From NCBI RefSeq assembly GCF_014145335.1, contig NZ_JACIVI010000002.1, positions 62,001 through 126,000 of the forward strand: a stretch of DNA of 64,000 nt. Direction: 5' to 3'. Source of the DNA: Aquariibacter albus. GTDB taxonomy: Bacteria; Pseudomonadota; Gammaproteobacteria; Burkholderiales; Burkholderiaceae_C. The notes beneath the pieces are model-generated. The model was given only the letters and a program-made list of their open reading frames with translations. It had not been told where the DNA came from and did not search any database. This document shows positions 8,501 to 19,809 of the stretch, piece by piece (the first letter of the stretch is position 1; each line of letters opens with the position of its first letter). The translations under genes were made by a program, and so were the position numbers.

Positions 8501-9556
8501 GGCAGCCCGTGCCGGCGCGGCCAGCGGCAGGGCCAGGCTCAGCGCCAGTTGCTCCAGCGCGGCCCAGGGCGAGGCGGGCCAGCCCGGCTGCGGCAGGCCC
8601 TTGACGATGCCGTCGCAGCGGTGCGCATCGGCCAGGGCGGCGTCGAGCCGGGCCGCGTCCAGCCGCGGCAGGGCGCGCTCGTAGAGCGCCTCCTTCGGGC
8701 CCCAGATGCGCTGCTCGCGCAGCACCGCCGCCAGCGGCTGGCCGGCATCCAGGGCCAGTCGGCAGCGGCGCAGCGCACGGATGTCGTCGGCGATCGCCCA
8801 GTGCACCAGCACGGCCGCCTCGCCCTCGGCCTCCAGCCCGGCCAGCATGCGGCGCAGGCGTGCGATCTGGCCGCCGAGCAGGGCCTCGCCGAGCTTGAAG
8901 ATGTCGTAGCGCGCGACCGGCAGCACCGCGGCCTCGATCTGCGCGGCCGACAGGGTGCCGGGCGGATGCAGCAGCGCGAGCTTGCGGATCTCCTGCGCGG
9001 CGGCCAGCAGATGGCCCTCCACCCGGTCGGCGAAGCGGGCCAGGGCCTGCTCGCCCTCGGGGCCGGGCGCGACATGCTGGCCCTGCGCGGCCAGGCGCCG
9101 CGCCAGCCAGGCCGGCAGCGCGGCGCGGCCGACCGGCTCGACCTTCACCACCACCCCTGCCGCCTCCAGCGCGCCGAACCAGGCGCTGTTCATCTGCATG
9201 CGGTCCAGGCGCGGCAGGCTGACGAGGGTCAGCGTGTCCTCCGGCAGCCGCGCGGCATGGGCCTGCAGCGCGGCGCTGCCGTCCTTGCCGGGCTTGCCCG
9301 AGGGGATGCGGATCTCGATCAGGCGCTTGTCCGCGAACAGGCTCATGGCCTGCGCCCCGCCGAGGATGCCGGACCAGTCGACATGCGCGCCGGCCACGGT
9401 GTGCACCTCGCGCTCGGTGTGGCCGGCCGCGCGGGCCGCGGCCCGGATCGCGTCGGCGGCCTCCAGGGCCAGCAGCGGCTCGTCGCCGTGCACGGTGTAG
9501 AGCGGTGCCAGGCCGCGCTGCAGATGCGCGGCCAGCTGATCGGCGCGGACCTGCAT
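8483..9556 (-). CDS. holA: DNA polymerase III delta subunit
   Basis: HolA is the wrench of the clamp loader that opens the sliding clamp. The 357-residue protein starts MQVRADQLAAHLQRGLAPLYTVHGDEPLL, the family's N-terminal ATPase-like fold, followed by FADKRLIEIRIP, the LPEDTLTLVSLPRLD strand, and the C-terminal alpha-helical collar region with FKLGEALLGG and VHWAIADDIRAL. The usual length is about 340. It is the last gene of the dapB-exbBD-leuS-lptE-holA run and begins 24 bases after lptE, the gene order common in beta- and gammaproteobacteria. Confidence 0.94.
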   Translation of the reverse strand: MQVRADQLAAHLQRGLAPLYTVHGDEPLLALEAADAIRAAARAAGHTEREVHTVAGAHVDWSGILGGAQAMSLFADKRLIEIRIPSGKPGKDGSAALQAHAARLPEDTLTLVSLPRLDRMQMNSAWFGALEAAGVVVKVEPVGRAALPAWLARRLAAQGQHVAPGPEGEQALARFADRVEGHLLAAAQEIRKLALLHPPGTLSAAQIEAAVLPVARYDIFKLGEALLGGQIARLRRMLAGLEAEGEAAVLVHWAIADDIRALRRCRLALDAGQPLAAVLREQRIWGPKEALYERALPRLDAARLDAALADAHRCDGIVKGLPQPGWPASPWAALEQLALSLALPLAAPARAAAPRRG

Positions 9557-9580
9557 GGCCGGGGCCTGAAGCCGCGCGCC

Positions 9581-10138
9581 TCAGCGCGCCGCGGAGGCCG
9601 GCGGTGCCGGCAGGCGCAGCACCGCCAGACGGCGCAGCACCTGGGCCGAGATGTCGTCCTCCATCGCGCGGTAGAGCAGGCTCTCTTCCTGCTCCTTGGC
9701 CAGCGCGCTGCTCTCGTTGAAGCTCATGTCGCGGGTCTGCACCAGCTCGGCATCGGGGGCCAGCAGGCGGCCGTCCGGCGTGCGCAGGCGGAAGGCCAGC
9801 CGGCTGCGCAGCGTGAACTCGCGCACCTGGCCGGACGAGGTCTGCGCCGCGACCACCCGCTCGCGCTGGGCGAGCAGCACCTCGATCACCACCTGCGCCT
9901 GGCTGGCCGCGTCCACGATGCGGCTGCGGCCGTCGGCTTCGATGTCGCGCTTGAGGGTCAGCGCCAGCTGCGTGCCGCGCTCGCGGAAACCCTCCAGCGC
10001 GATCCGCTCGAAGGGCAGGCCGGTGGCTGCCCCGCGCAGCTGGAAGCCGCAGGCCGAGGCCAGCAGGGCCAGGGCGGCAGCCGGGCCGGCGCGCAGCAGG
10101 CGGCGGCGGGTGAGGGGGGCGGGGGCAGCTGCGGACAT
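9581..10138 (-). CDS. lptE: LPS-assembly lipoprotein LptE
   Basis: LptE plugs the LptD barrel at the outer membrane during lipopolysaccharide export. The 185-residue protein has a Tat-like or Sec N-terminus with an arginine cluster (TRRRLLRAG), a hydrophobic stretch and a lipobox LLASAC, after which the mature protein begins CGFQLRGA, the hallmark of LptE/RlpB. FERIALEGF and the pattern of beta strands that follow fit the family. It sits between leuS and holA, the usual position. The gap to leuS is 16 bases. Confidence 0.93.
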   Translation of the reverse strand: MSAAAPAPLTRRRLLRAGPAAALALLASACGFQLRGAATGLPFERIALEGFRERGTQLALTLKRDIEADGRSRIVDAASQAQVVIEVLLAQRERVVAAQTSSGQVREFTLRSRLAFRLRTPDGRLLAPDAELVQTRDMSFNESSALAKEQEESLLYRAMEDDISAQVLRRLAVLRLPAPPASAAR

Positions 10139-10154
10139 CGTGGGGCCTTCGACT

Positions 10155-13395
<3,241 letters not shown>

Positions 13396-13408
13396 GGGAC
13401 GGCGCGGC

Positions 13409-14101
13409 TCAGGCCTGCGCGGCGCCGCCCGGCCCCGCCGCGAGGTCGCGTGCGCCGGGGCGACCGAGGCGCCAGGCGCGCAGGTCGTGGGCCCAGCCTT
13501 CCAGCTCGGCCTCGCAGGCGGCCAGGCGCTGGCCGAAGATGTTGTAGGCCAGCACGGCCGGGATGGCCACGGCCAGGCCCGCGGCGGTCATCACCAGGGC
13601 TTCCCCGACCGGCCCGGCGACGGCATCGATGCCCTGCACCTCGCTGCCGGCCAGGCCCAGCAGGGCCTTGGTCACGCCCCAGACGGTGCCGAACAGGCCG
13701 ACGAAGGGGGCCGTGGCGCCGATCGAGGCCAGCACGACCTGGCCGGTCTGCAGACGGCCCAGGACGGCGTGCAGCGTGTCGCGCAGGCGGCGGGTCAGGC
13801 GGTCTTCGGCGGGCGCCTCGGCCGCCAGGCTGCCGGGGCCTTCGTCAAGCAGGGCCGCCTCGAGCAGCGCGGGCAGCAGGGCCTCGCGGTCCAGCGCCTG
13901 CAGCCGCTGGCGGGCCTGGGCGAGATCGGTGGCCGCCCAGAAGGCCGGCAGGGCCTGCGCCAGGTCGCGCCGCACGCGGCCCAGCACGCGACCGCGCCAG
14001 AGGATCAGCACCCAGGAGGCGACCGACATCGCGAGCAGCATCAGGGCCACCGCCTGGCCGACGGGATCGCCCTCCTGCCACAGGCCGCTCAGGCTGTTCA
14101 T
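13409..14101 (-). CDS. exbB: MotA/TolQ/ExbB-family proton channel protein
   Basis: A 230-residue inner-membrane protein with an N-terminal helix (AVALMLLAMSVASWVLILW), a cytoplasmic segment and two C-terminal helices. The conserved block LRDTLHAVLGRLQTGQVVLASIGATAPFVGLFGTVWGVTKAL and the later GPVGEALVMTAAGLAVAIPAVLAYN are diagnostic of the MotA/TolQ/ExbB family. It precedes exbD in a tight operon and starts 17 bases after dapB ends. With ExbD it should form a proton-driven motor for TonB-type or related transport. Confidence 0.9.
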   Translation of the reverse strand: MNSLSGLWQEGDPVGQAVALMLLAMSVASWVLILWRGRVLGRVRRDLAQALPAFWAATDLAQARQRLQALDREALLPALLEAALLDEGPGSLAAEAPAEDRLTRRLRDTLHAVLGRLQTGQVVLASIGATAPFVGLFGTVWGVTKALLGLAGSEVQGIDAVAGPVGEALVMTAAGLAVAIPAVLAYNIFGQRLAACEAELEGWAHDLRAWRLGRPGARDLAAGPGGAAQA

Positions 14102-14118
14102 GGTCGCGCCCGGACGGC

Positions 14119-14931
14119 TCAGCCGAGGCCGAGCACGGCCTCCATGTCGAACAGGCCGGCGTCGCGACCGGCCAGGAAGCGCACCGCGCGCAGGCTGCCC
14201 TGGGCGTAGGTGGCCCGGCTGCTGGACTTGTGGCTGATCTCGATGCGCTCGCCGGTGCCGAGGAACATGACGGTGTGATCGCCAACGACGTCGCCGCCGC
14301 GCACGGTGGCGAAGCCGAGGGTGGACGGGTCGCGCTCGCCGGTCACGCCTTCGCGGCCGTAGATGGCGCAGGTCTTCAGGTCGCGGCCCAGCGCCTCGGC
14401 GATGACTTCGCCCATCTTCAGCGCGGTGCCGCTGGGCGCATCGACCTTGTGGCGATGGTGGGCTTCGACGATCTCGATGTCGTAGCCCTGGCTCAGGGCC
14501 TTGGCGGCCTGCTGCAGCAGCTTGAGCACGACGTTCACGCCGACGCTCATGTTCGGCGCCATGACGATGGCGATCTCCCGCGCGGCCGCGGCAATCTCGG
14601 CCTTGCCGGCCTCGTCGAAGCCCGTGGTGCCGATCACCAGGGCGACGCCATGGCGGCGGCAGGCCTGCAGATGGACCAGTGTCCCGGCGGGGCGGGTGAA
14701 GTCGATCAGCGCGTCGGCCCCGGCCAGCGCGGCATCGAGGTCGGCGGTGATGGTCACGCCGCTGGTCTGGCCGAGGAAGGCCGTCGCGTCCTGGCCGAGG
14801 GCCGGGCTGCCCGCGACGTCGAGGGCGCCGGCCAGCAGGCAGTCGTCAGCCGCCAGCACGGCTTCGATCAGCATGCGACCCATGCGGCCGGAGGCGCCGG
14901 CAATGGCGATGCGGTGGGGACCTTGGCTCAT
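14119..14931 (-). CDS. dapB: 4-hydroxy-tetrahydrodipicolinate reductase
   Basis: DapB reduces hydroxy-tetrahydrodipicolinate in lysine and diaminopimelate synthesis. The 270-residue protein begins with the nucleotide fingerprint [14 protein letters not shown], has [12 protein letters not shown] in the middle and the catalytic/substrate segment [20 protein letters not shown], followed by [27 protein letters not shown] and the [18 protein letters not shown] helix. The length equals that of the family. It lies seven bases after bamE and opens the exbB-exbD-leuS-lptE-holA run. Confidence 0.97.
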   Translation of the reverse strand: MSQGPHRIAIAGASGRMGRMLIEAVLAADDCLLAGALDVAGSPALGQDATAFLGQTSGVTITADLDAALAGADALIDFTRPAGTLVHLQACRRHGVALVIGTTGFDEAGKAEIAAAAREIAIVMAPNMSVGVNVVLKLLQQAAKALSQGYDIEIVEAHHRHKVDAPSGTALKMGEVIAEALGRDLKTCAIYGREGVTGERDPSTLGFATVRGGDVVGDHTVMFLGTGERIEISHKSSSRATYAQGSLRAVRFLAGRDAGLFDMEAVLGLG

Positions 14932-14938
14932 CGGGGAT

Positions 14939-15511
14939 TCAGGGCTGTTCCAGCGGGGGGAAGGTACGGGTCGGGCCGCTGGCGGGCTTGGCCGGCGCCA
15001 GCGTGGCGGCGGCGGCCGGCGCGGCGGCCTTCGGCGCGGGCAGGGCCCGCAGCTGGGCCTCGCTCAGCTCCAGCACCGGCGGCTTGCCGGAGACCTTGCC
15101 GGTGTCGATGCTCTCGACGAAGTCGCGCTCGCTCGGCAGCTCGTCGGATTCGAGGCTCTCCAGCGCATCGCCGCGGAAGATCGCGGTCACCCGGCGCTGC
15201 TGGTAGGCGGTGCCGGCGCGGCGGATGGTGAACACATAGTCCCAGCGGTTCTCGTGGAAGGCGTCGGCGATCAGCGGCGAGCCCAGCAGTTCACGCACCT
15301 GGCTGCGGCTCATGCCGGTGCGTACGCGCTCGACCATCTCGCGGGTCACGACATTGCCCTGCACCACGTCGATCCGGTAGGGCGTGATCACGCCGAGCAC
15401 ACGGTCGCTCATCCGCGGCCCGGTGGGGGTCAGGCCGCAGCCGGTCAGCACCAGGCCGAGGCCGGCCAGCATCAGCGTCTGCCCGCAGGCTCGGAGTCGG
15501 GGATTGCTCAT
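14939..15511 (-). CDS. bamE: Outer-membrane assembly lipoprotein BamE
   Basis: BamE stabilises the BAM complex that inserts outer-membrane beta-barrels. The protein of 190 residues has a short signal peptide and lipobox LVLTGCG near residue 25. The SmpA/OmlA domain shows [35 protein letters not shown] and [13 protein letters not shown], typical of BamE. About 60 residues rich in Ala and Pro extend beyond the usual domain. The start chosen (15511) places the signal peptide correctly; a longer in-frame start at 15580 would bury it. Divergent from fur, as in many proteobacteria. Confidence 0.94.
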   Translation of the reverse strand: MSNPRLRACGQTLMLAGLGLVLTGCGLTPTGPRMSDRVLGVITPYRIDVVQGNVVTREMVERVRTGMSRSQVRELLGSPLIADAFHENRWDYVFTIRRAGTAYQQRRVTAIFRGDALESLESDELPSERDFVESIDTGKVSGKPPVLELSEAQLRALPAPKAAAPAAAATLAPAKPASGPTRTFPPLEQP

Positions 15512-15646
15512 CGCAGGAGGGCCCGCAGGCCAGGGAGACGGTCGCCGCCGCAGGGCAGGATCCGCAAGCCACGGCGCCACCCAGGGGGCGGCCCGATATC
15601 ATCGATTCATTCTAGAGGAGCCCCCCGGGGCGTCATGGAGGCCCCG

Positions 15647-16087
15647 ATGAATCACGCCGACGAACTCAAGAGCAGCGGGCTCAAGGCCACGCTGCCCCGC
15701 ATCAAGATCCTGGAGGTCTTCCAGACCTCGCCGGTGCGCCACCTGACGGCCGAGGATGTCTACAAGGCCCTGCTGAACGAGGGCGCCGACATCGGCCTGG
15801 CCACGGTCTACCGCGTGCTGATGCAGTTCGAGCAGGCCGGCCTGCTCTCGCGCAACCACTTCGAGAGCGGCAAGGCGGTCTTCGAGCTCAACGAAGGTCA
15901 GCACCACGACCATCTGGTCTGCCTGGACTGCGGCGCGGTCGAGGAGTTCTACGACGCGCAGATCGAGCTGCGCCAGCGCGAGGTGGCCGAGTCGCGCGGT
16001 TTCCGCCTCCAGGAACATGCCCTGGCCCTCTACGCCCATTGCGACAAGAGCGACTGCGCCCGGCGCCGCGAGCGCGGCGGCCGCTGA
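15647..16087 (+). CDS. fur: Ferric uptake regulator
   Basis: Fur represses iron-acquisition genes when loaded with Fe2+. The 146-residue protein has the winged helix ([19 protein letters not shown], then [11 protein letters not shown] and [19 protein letters not shown]) and the metal-binding dimer domain ([18 protein letters not shown] with the CxxC pair, and HCDKSDC near the end). A GGAGG sequence at 15637-15641 sits five bases before the ATG at 15647, so this start is preferred over the ATG at 15635. The divergent bamE-fur intergenic region contains the AT-rich GATATCATCGATTCAT, a plausible autoregulatory site, though I could not match a full Fur box. Confidence 0.97.
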   Translation: MNHADELKSSGLKATLPRIKILEVFQTSPVRHLTAEDVYKALLNEGADIGLATVYRVLMQFEQAGLLSRNHFESGKAVFELNEGQHHDHLVCLDCGAVEEFYDAQIELRQREVAESRGFRLQEHALALYAHCDKSDCARRRERGGR

Positions 16088-16100
16088 AGCGCGCGCGGGT

Positions 16101-17051
16101 TCAGAGCCCGCGTTCCATGGCCGCCTGGTGGCGGGCGATGAACTCGCGGTAGGTGTCGATGCCGCGCAGCTGCAGCACGGTGTTGCGCACGGCGGCCTCG
16201 ACCAGCACCGCCAGGTTGCGGCCCGCATCCACCGCGATCACCACCTTGCGCACCGGCACGCCCAGCACCGTCTCGTAGAGCGGCTCGTTGGGCAGCCGCT
16301 CGAACTCGCGGTCCATGGTCTCCAGCCGCACCAGGTGGACGATCAGCTTGAGCCGCATCTTCCGGCGCACCGCCGTCTCGCCGAAGATGGCCTTGATGTC
16401 GAGCAGGCCGATGCCGCGCACCTCCAGCAGGTTCATCAGCAGGGGCGGGCAGCGGCCCTCGATGGCAGTCTGGGAGATGCGGAACAGGTCGACCGCGTCA
16501 TCGGCCACCAGGCCGTGGCCGCGTGAGATCAGCTCCAGGCCCAGTTCGCTCTTGCCCAGGCCGGACTCGCCGGTCAGCATCACGCCCAGGCCCAGGATGT
16601 CGAGGAAGACACCGTGGCGCGTCGTGCGCTCGGCGAAGTGCTGGGCCAGGAAGGTGCGCAGCACGTCGATCACGTGGCCGGCGGATTCCGCCGTCACGAA
16701 CAGCGGGATCTCCGCGCGCTCGCACATGGCCACCAGGCGGTCGGGCGGCGTGACGCCGTCGGCCACGATCAGCACCGGCGGCTCCAGCGTGACGATGCGC
16801 GAGATGCGCCGCTCCTGGTCTTCCGCGCTGCTGTGGCCGAGGTAGCGGGCTTCGCGCAGGCCGACGATCTGCACCCGGTAGGGATGCAGGTAGTTCAGGT
16901 AGCCGACCAGGTCCGCCGCCGACTGCGCATCGCGCACCGCGATCTCGTCGAAGCGGCGCTCGGGATGGGCATGGCCGGCGATCCATTCCCAGCGAAGCGA
17001 GGCCCGGTGCGTCTCGAACAGCGCCTCCGCGCTGATGACATCGGCTTTCAT
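16101..17051 (-). CDS. hprK: HPr kinase/phosphorylase
   Basis: HprK phosphorylates and dephosphorylates HPr-type phosphocarriers. The 316-residue protein carries an N-terminal regulatory domain ([26 protein letters not shown]) and a C-terminal kinase domain with Walker [16 protein letters not shown], the DDAVDL segment and the signature [12 protein letters not shown]. It is the third gene of hpf-ptsN-hprK, a cluster tied to the nitrogen phosphotransferase branch in betaproteobacteria. TAGGAT lies seven bases before the ATG on the coding strand, so a leaderless internal promoter is possible. No HPr or enzyme I gene is in the window. Confidence 0.96.
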   Translation of the reverse strand: MKADVISAEALFETHRASLRWEWIAGHAHPERRFDEIAVRDAQSAADLVGYLNYLHPYRVQIVGLREARYLGHSSAEDQERRISRIVTLEPPVLIVADGVTPPDRLVAMCERAEIPLFVTAESAGHVIDVLRTFLAQHFAERTTRHGVFLDILGLGVMLTGESGLGKSELGLELISRGHGLVADDAVDLFRISQTAIEGRCPPLLMNLLEVRGIGLLDIKAIFGETAVRRKMRLKLIVHLVRLETMDREFERLPNEPLYETVLGVPVRKVVIAVDAGRNLAVLVEAAVRNTVLQLRGIDTYREFIARHQAAMERGL

Positions 17052-17078
17052 GGCCCCGATCCTAGCGGGGCCGGCCGC

Positions 17079-17549
17079 TCAGGCCACCGTCTTCAGCGGC
17101 GCCCAGCCGTCGATGAGGGCATGCACCGCGACGGCCTCGGCTTCGGTTTTCAGGCGCTCACGCAGCTCGCGGTCGGACAGCAGCTCGGCAATCTCCGAGA
17201 GGATCTCCAGGTGCCGCTGGGTCGCGGCCTCCGGCACCAGCAGGAAGATCAGCAGGGTGACGGGCTCGTCGTCCGGCGCGTCGAAGGGGATGGGCTGGCG
17301 TGTGCGCAGCACCGCCGCGAGCGGGTTCTTCAGGCCCTTAATGCGACCGTGCGGGATGGCCACCCCATGGCCGAGGCCGGTGGACCCGAGACGCTCGCGG
17401 GCGAAGAGGTTGTCCGTCACGGTCGCGCGGGCGATCGCGTGGCGGTTCTCGAACAGCAGTCCGGCCTGCTCGAAGACGCGCTTCTTGCTGGTGGCGTCCA
17501 CATCCACCAGCACATTGCTGATGGGCAGGATGGTCGAGAGACGGTTCAT
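17079..17549 (-). CDS. ptsN: Nitrogen-regulatory PTS enzyme IIA
   Basis: EIIA-Ntr is the terminal phospho-acceptor of the nitrogen PTS and regulates potassium transport and stress pathways rather than sugar import. The 156-residue protein starts MNRLSTILPISNVLVDVDATSKK and holds the phosphorylated His in LGHGVAIPHGRIKGL, followed by DDEPVTLLIFLLVPE and the helix HLEILSEIAELLSDRELRERL. It lies between hpf and hprK, 27 bases from hprK. The terminator at 17692-17715 separates it from hpf, so it may rely on read-through or a promoter in the 211-base gap. Confidence 0.96.
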   Translation of the reverse strand: MNRLSTILPISNVLVDVDATSKKRVFEQAGLLFENRHAIARATVTDNLFARERLGSTGLGHGVAIPHGRIKGLKNPLAAVLRTRQPIPFDAPDDEPVTLLIFLLVPEAATQRHLEILSEIAELLSDRELRERLKTEAEAVAVHALIDGWAPLKTVA

Positions 17550-17691
17550 CGAAACGACGCGGCGGTTTTGACGCTGAAGCTGGGCCGACGCTGCTGCAAA
17601 AAGTGGAAACGATTATAGAAACGCGCCGACATCCTGCCGGCCGCGTGTCGGTTGCGCTCCGGCAACGGCGCGTGCAGCGGGCTTCGGACAC

Positions 17692-17715
17692 GAAAACGGC
17701 CCCCGCAGGGGCCGT
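17692..17715 (-). terminator. Intrinsic terminator after hpf
   Basis: ACGGCCCC (17696-17703) pairs with GGGGCCGT (17708-17715) around a four-base loop. Read on the minus strand the stem is followed by TTTTCG, the U-tract of a factor-independent terminator. It lies about 45 bases past the hpf stop, so hpf transcripts should mostly end here before ptsN. Confidence 0.7.
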
Positions 17716-17760
17716 GCTGTTCGGTGCGCCGGCCCGTCGGAGGGCGCGGCGCGGCGGCGA

Positions 17761-18105
17761 TCAGGCCACGCCGGAAAGCTGCTGCTTCTTGATCGATTCG
17801 TGGTGATGGTCCTGCAGGCGATCCTTGTGGCGGATCACCTGGCGGTCCAGCTTGTCCATCAGCTCGTCGATCGCGGCGTACAGGTCGGCATGGGCGGATT
17901 CGACATAGATGTCGCGTCCCTTGACATGCAGATTGACCTCGGCCTTCTGGCGGCGCTCCTTCTCCTTCAGCTTCTCCACGCTCAGAACCACGGTGACATC
18001 GACCACCTGGTCGAAGTGGCGGGTGATCCGGTCCAGCTTGGTCATCACGTACTCACGCAAGGACGGAGTCACCTCGAGATGGTGTCCGCTGATCGTCAGA
18101 TTCAT
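17761..18105 (-). CDS. hpf: Ribosome hibernation promoting factor
   Basis: HPF/RaiA binds the 30S subunit and promotes inactive 70S or 100S ribosomes in slow growth. The 114-residue short-form protein starts [34 protein letters not shown], followed by [32 protein letters not shown] and [25 protein letters not shown]. The ATG at 18105 has AAGGAG six bases upstream on the coding strand. It heads the hpf-ptsN-hprK set; rpoN, which precedes hpf in many proteobacteria, is not present here (corA lies divergently upstream instead). Confidence 0.95.
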   Translation of the reverse strand: MNLTISGHHLEVTPSLREYVMTKLDRITRHFDQVVDVTVVLSVEKLKEKERRQKAEVNLHVKGRDIYVESAHADLYAAIDELMDKLDRQVIRHKDRLQDHHHESIKKQQLSGVA

Positions 18106-18446
18106 GGGAACTCCTTTCACGGGAAGGACGGAGGCTGATCGGCCCCCGGGGCCTGCAAGACCGGATGTCTGCAGGCTTGAGCCCAGACTACGCCTGCGGC
18201 TCTCGCCTGACAAGCCGATGTCCAGCCGCCGCCGGTGGACGCCCCGCCGCCGCACGGGACCCGGTGCGATACTGCACGCTGTTCCGACGCTACGGAGTCA
18301 CCTTGGATCTTCCCTCGCATCCTCGGTGACCGCCGCTCCGACCGCAGGCACATGGCCCAGGGAGCGCGCGGTCGCCCCCTGACCGGCCCCCGCCGGGCTT
18401 CGCCCGCCGGCCGTGCCCGTTCCATCCGTTTGGTCGGAGCTCCCCC
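18106..18446. other. Divergent hpf/corA intergenic region
   Basis: This 341-base stretch has no convincing gene. It holds a candidate minus-strand promoter for hpf (18185-18213), the hpf ribosome site next to 18105 and, on the plus strand, a GC-rich dyad around the sequence CGGGCTTCGCCCG near 18393-18405 and a GGAG ribosome site (18436-18439) for corA. I see no recognisable magnesium riboswitch. Confidence 0.6.
18185..18213 (-). promoter_or_regulatory. Candidate sigma-70-type promoter of hpf
   Basis: On the minus strand TTGTCA (plus 18208-18213) is followed after 17 bases by TAGTCT (plus 18185-18190). The -35 is a five-of-six match and spacing is ideal, but the -10 is weak. It would give a leader of about 70-75 bases before hpf. 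Prediction by eye only. Confidence 0.35.
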
Positions 18447-19415
18447 ATGCTGAATGTCTTCACGCTGGCCCACGGCCGGCTGTTCCAGGAAGAGATCGAG
18501 AGCGCCGAGGCGCTGGCCCATGTCGAGCCCGTGTGGGTGGACCTGGAGAACCCCAGCCCCGAGGAAAAGGGCTGGATCGCCGGCCGCTTCGGTCTCGTCA
18601 TCCCCGAGAACATCGTCGACGACGACCTCGAGGAATCGGCGCGCTTCTACGAGGACGACGAAGGCCAGCTGCACCTGCGGACGGACTTCCTGCTCGACGA
18701 CGACGAAGAGCGCGGCTCGCGCAACGTCCGCGTCGCCTTCATCCTGCACCGCAAGGTGCTGTTCTCCGTCCATGCGGAGGACCTGCCGGTCTTCCGGCTG
18801 CTGCGCCTGCGCGCGCGACGCATCCCGGCGCTGATCGAGGACGCGAAAGATGTGCTGCTCAAGCTCTACGACGCCGACACCGAGTACTCGGCCGATGCGC
18901 TCGAGGGCGTCTACGACGCGCTGGAGCAGGTCTCGCAGCGCGTGCTGCGCTCCGCCGTCAACGACGAGGCCGCGGCCGAGGCCCTGGCCGCCATCGCCCG
19001 CCAGGAAGACCTGAACTCGCGCATCCGCCGCAATGTGATGGACACCCGCCGCGCGATCAGCTTCATGATGCGCAGCCGCATGCTGGGCGCCGAGCAGTTC
19101 GAGGAAGCCCGCCAGATCCTTCGCGACATCGACAGCCTCGACAGCCACACCGCCTTCCTCTTCGACAAGATCAACTTCCTGATGGATGCCACCGTCGGCT
19201 TCATCAACATCAATCAGAACAAGATCATCAAGATCTTCTCGGTGGCCAGCGTCGCCTTCCTGCCGCCGACCCTGATCGCCAGCATCTACGGCATGAACTT
19301 CAAGGTGCTGCCCGAGCTGGACTGGTCGCTCGGCTACCCCTGGGCCCTGGGCCTGATGGTCGCGAGCGCCATCGCCCCCTTCCTCTACTTCAAGAAGCGC
19401 GGGTGGTTGGGGTGA
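18447..19415 (+). CDS. corA: Magnesium/cobalt transporter CorA
   Basis: CorA is a pentameric inner-membrane channel for Mg2+ (and Co2+, Ni2+). The 322-residue protein has the acidic cytoplasmic funnel (PENIVDDDLEESARFYEDDEG, LLDDDEERGSRNVRVAF), a long helix, and two C-terminal membrane helices: KIFSVASVAFLPPTLIASIYGMNF with the GMN signature and YPWALGLMVASAIAPFLYFKKRGWL with the basic tail. The ATG at 18447 has GGAG seven bases upstream. The length and layout are standard. Confidence 0.96.
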   Translation: MLNVFTLAHGRLFQEEIESAEALAHVEPVWVDLENPSPEEKGWIAGRFGLVIPENIVDDDLEESARFYEDDEGQLHLRTDFLLDDDEERGSRNVRVAFILHRKVLFSVHAEDLPVFRLLRLRARRIPALIEDAKDVLLKLYDADTEYSADALEGVYDALEQVSQRVLRSAVNDEAAAEALAAIARQEDLNSRIRRNVMDTRRAISFMMRSRMLGAEQFEEARQILRDIDSLDSHTAFLFDKINFLMDATVGFININQNKIIKIFSVASVAFLPPTLIASIYGMNFKVLPELDWSLGYPWALGLMVASAIAPFLYFKKRGWLG

Positions 19416-19425
19416 GGCCCGCGGC

Positions 19426-19451
19426 TCCAAGCCGGCTGGTGCCGGCTTGGA
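19426..19451 (+). terminator. Strong hairpin after corA
   Basis: TCCAAGCCGGC (19426-19436) pairs perfectly with GCCGGCTTGGA (19441-19451) around the loop TGGT, an 11-bp stem beginning 11 bases after the corA stop codon. No T-run follows, so it may stabilise the 3' end or act with Rho rather than terminate by itself. Confidence 0.5.
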
Positions 19452-19593
19452 CGGGCCGAACCGCCCGAGCGCTGCGAGGGCGTGGGGTGGGCCCGGGCGT
19501 CCCGCCCGGGCCTGGGGTGCGCATCGCTCCCCGCCGGTCCCGCCAGACTCGACCCCGGCCCCTGGACTCCGGCCTCCAATCCCGACCCGGCCC

Positions 19594-19809
19594 ATGCCCC
19601 TCCGCACCCAACTCCGCCTCCTCGCCGCCGCCGCCCTGATCGTGCTGTGCGTCTTCCTGCTCTGGCTGCGCCATGCCGAGAGCCTCTGCCTGGCGCAGGG
19701 CGCCCGCTGGGCCGAGGGTGAGTGCCACTTCGACGAGCGTGAGCCGAGCCGGGCCGTGCCGCTCGGCCGCGTGCCCTTCCCCCCCGCCCCCGCGGCCTCC
19801 CGGTCGTGA
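19594..19809 (+). CDS. Small membrane or secreted hypothetical protein
   Basis: A 71-residue frame beginning MPLRTQLRLLAAAALIVLCVFLLW, one hydrophobic segment that could be a membrane anchor or signal sequence, followed by RHAESLCLAQGARWAEGECHFDE with two cysteines that could pair. Its last base pairs overlap the GTG start of the next gene (GTGA), which is the main support for it being expressed. I do not recognise the family. Confidence 0.55.
   Translation: MPLRTQLRLLAAAALIVLCVFLLWLRHAESLCLAQGARWAEGECHFDEREPSRAVPLGRVPFPPAPAASRS

Noticed and set aside
15635..15646. Alternative upstream ATG for fur (15635)
   Set aside because: GGAGG at 15637-15641 is placed for the ATG at 15647; the upstream ATG has a 15-base spacing to its own GAGGAG and adds residues not usual for Fur.
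18106..18446. Search for a magnesium riboswitch or a small RNA before corA
   Set aside because: Only GC-rich dyads and a candidate hpf promoter could be seen; no conserved riboswitch core was recognisable.
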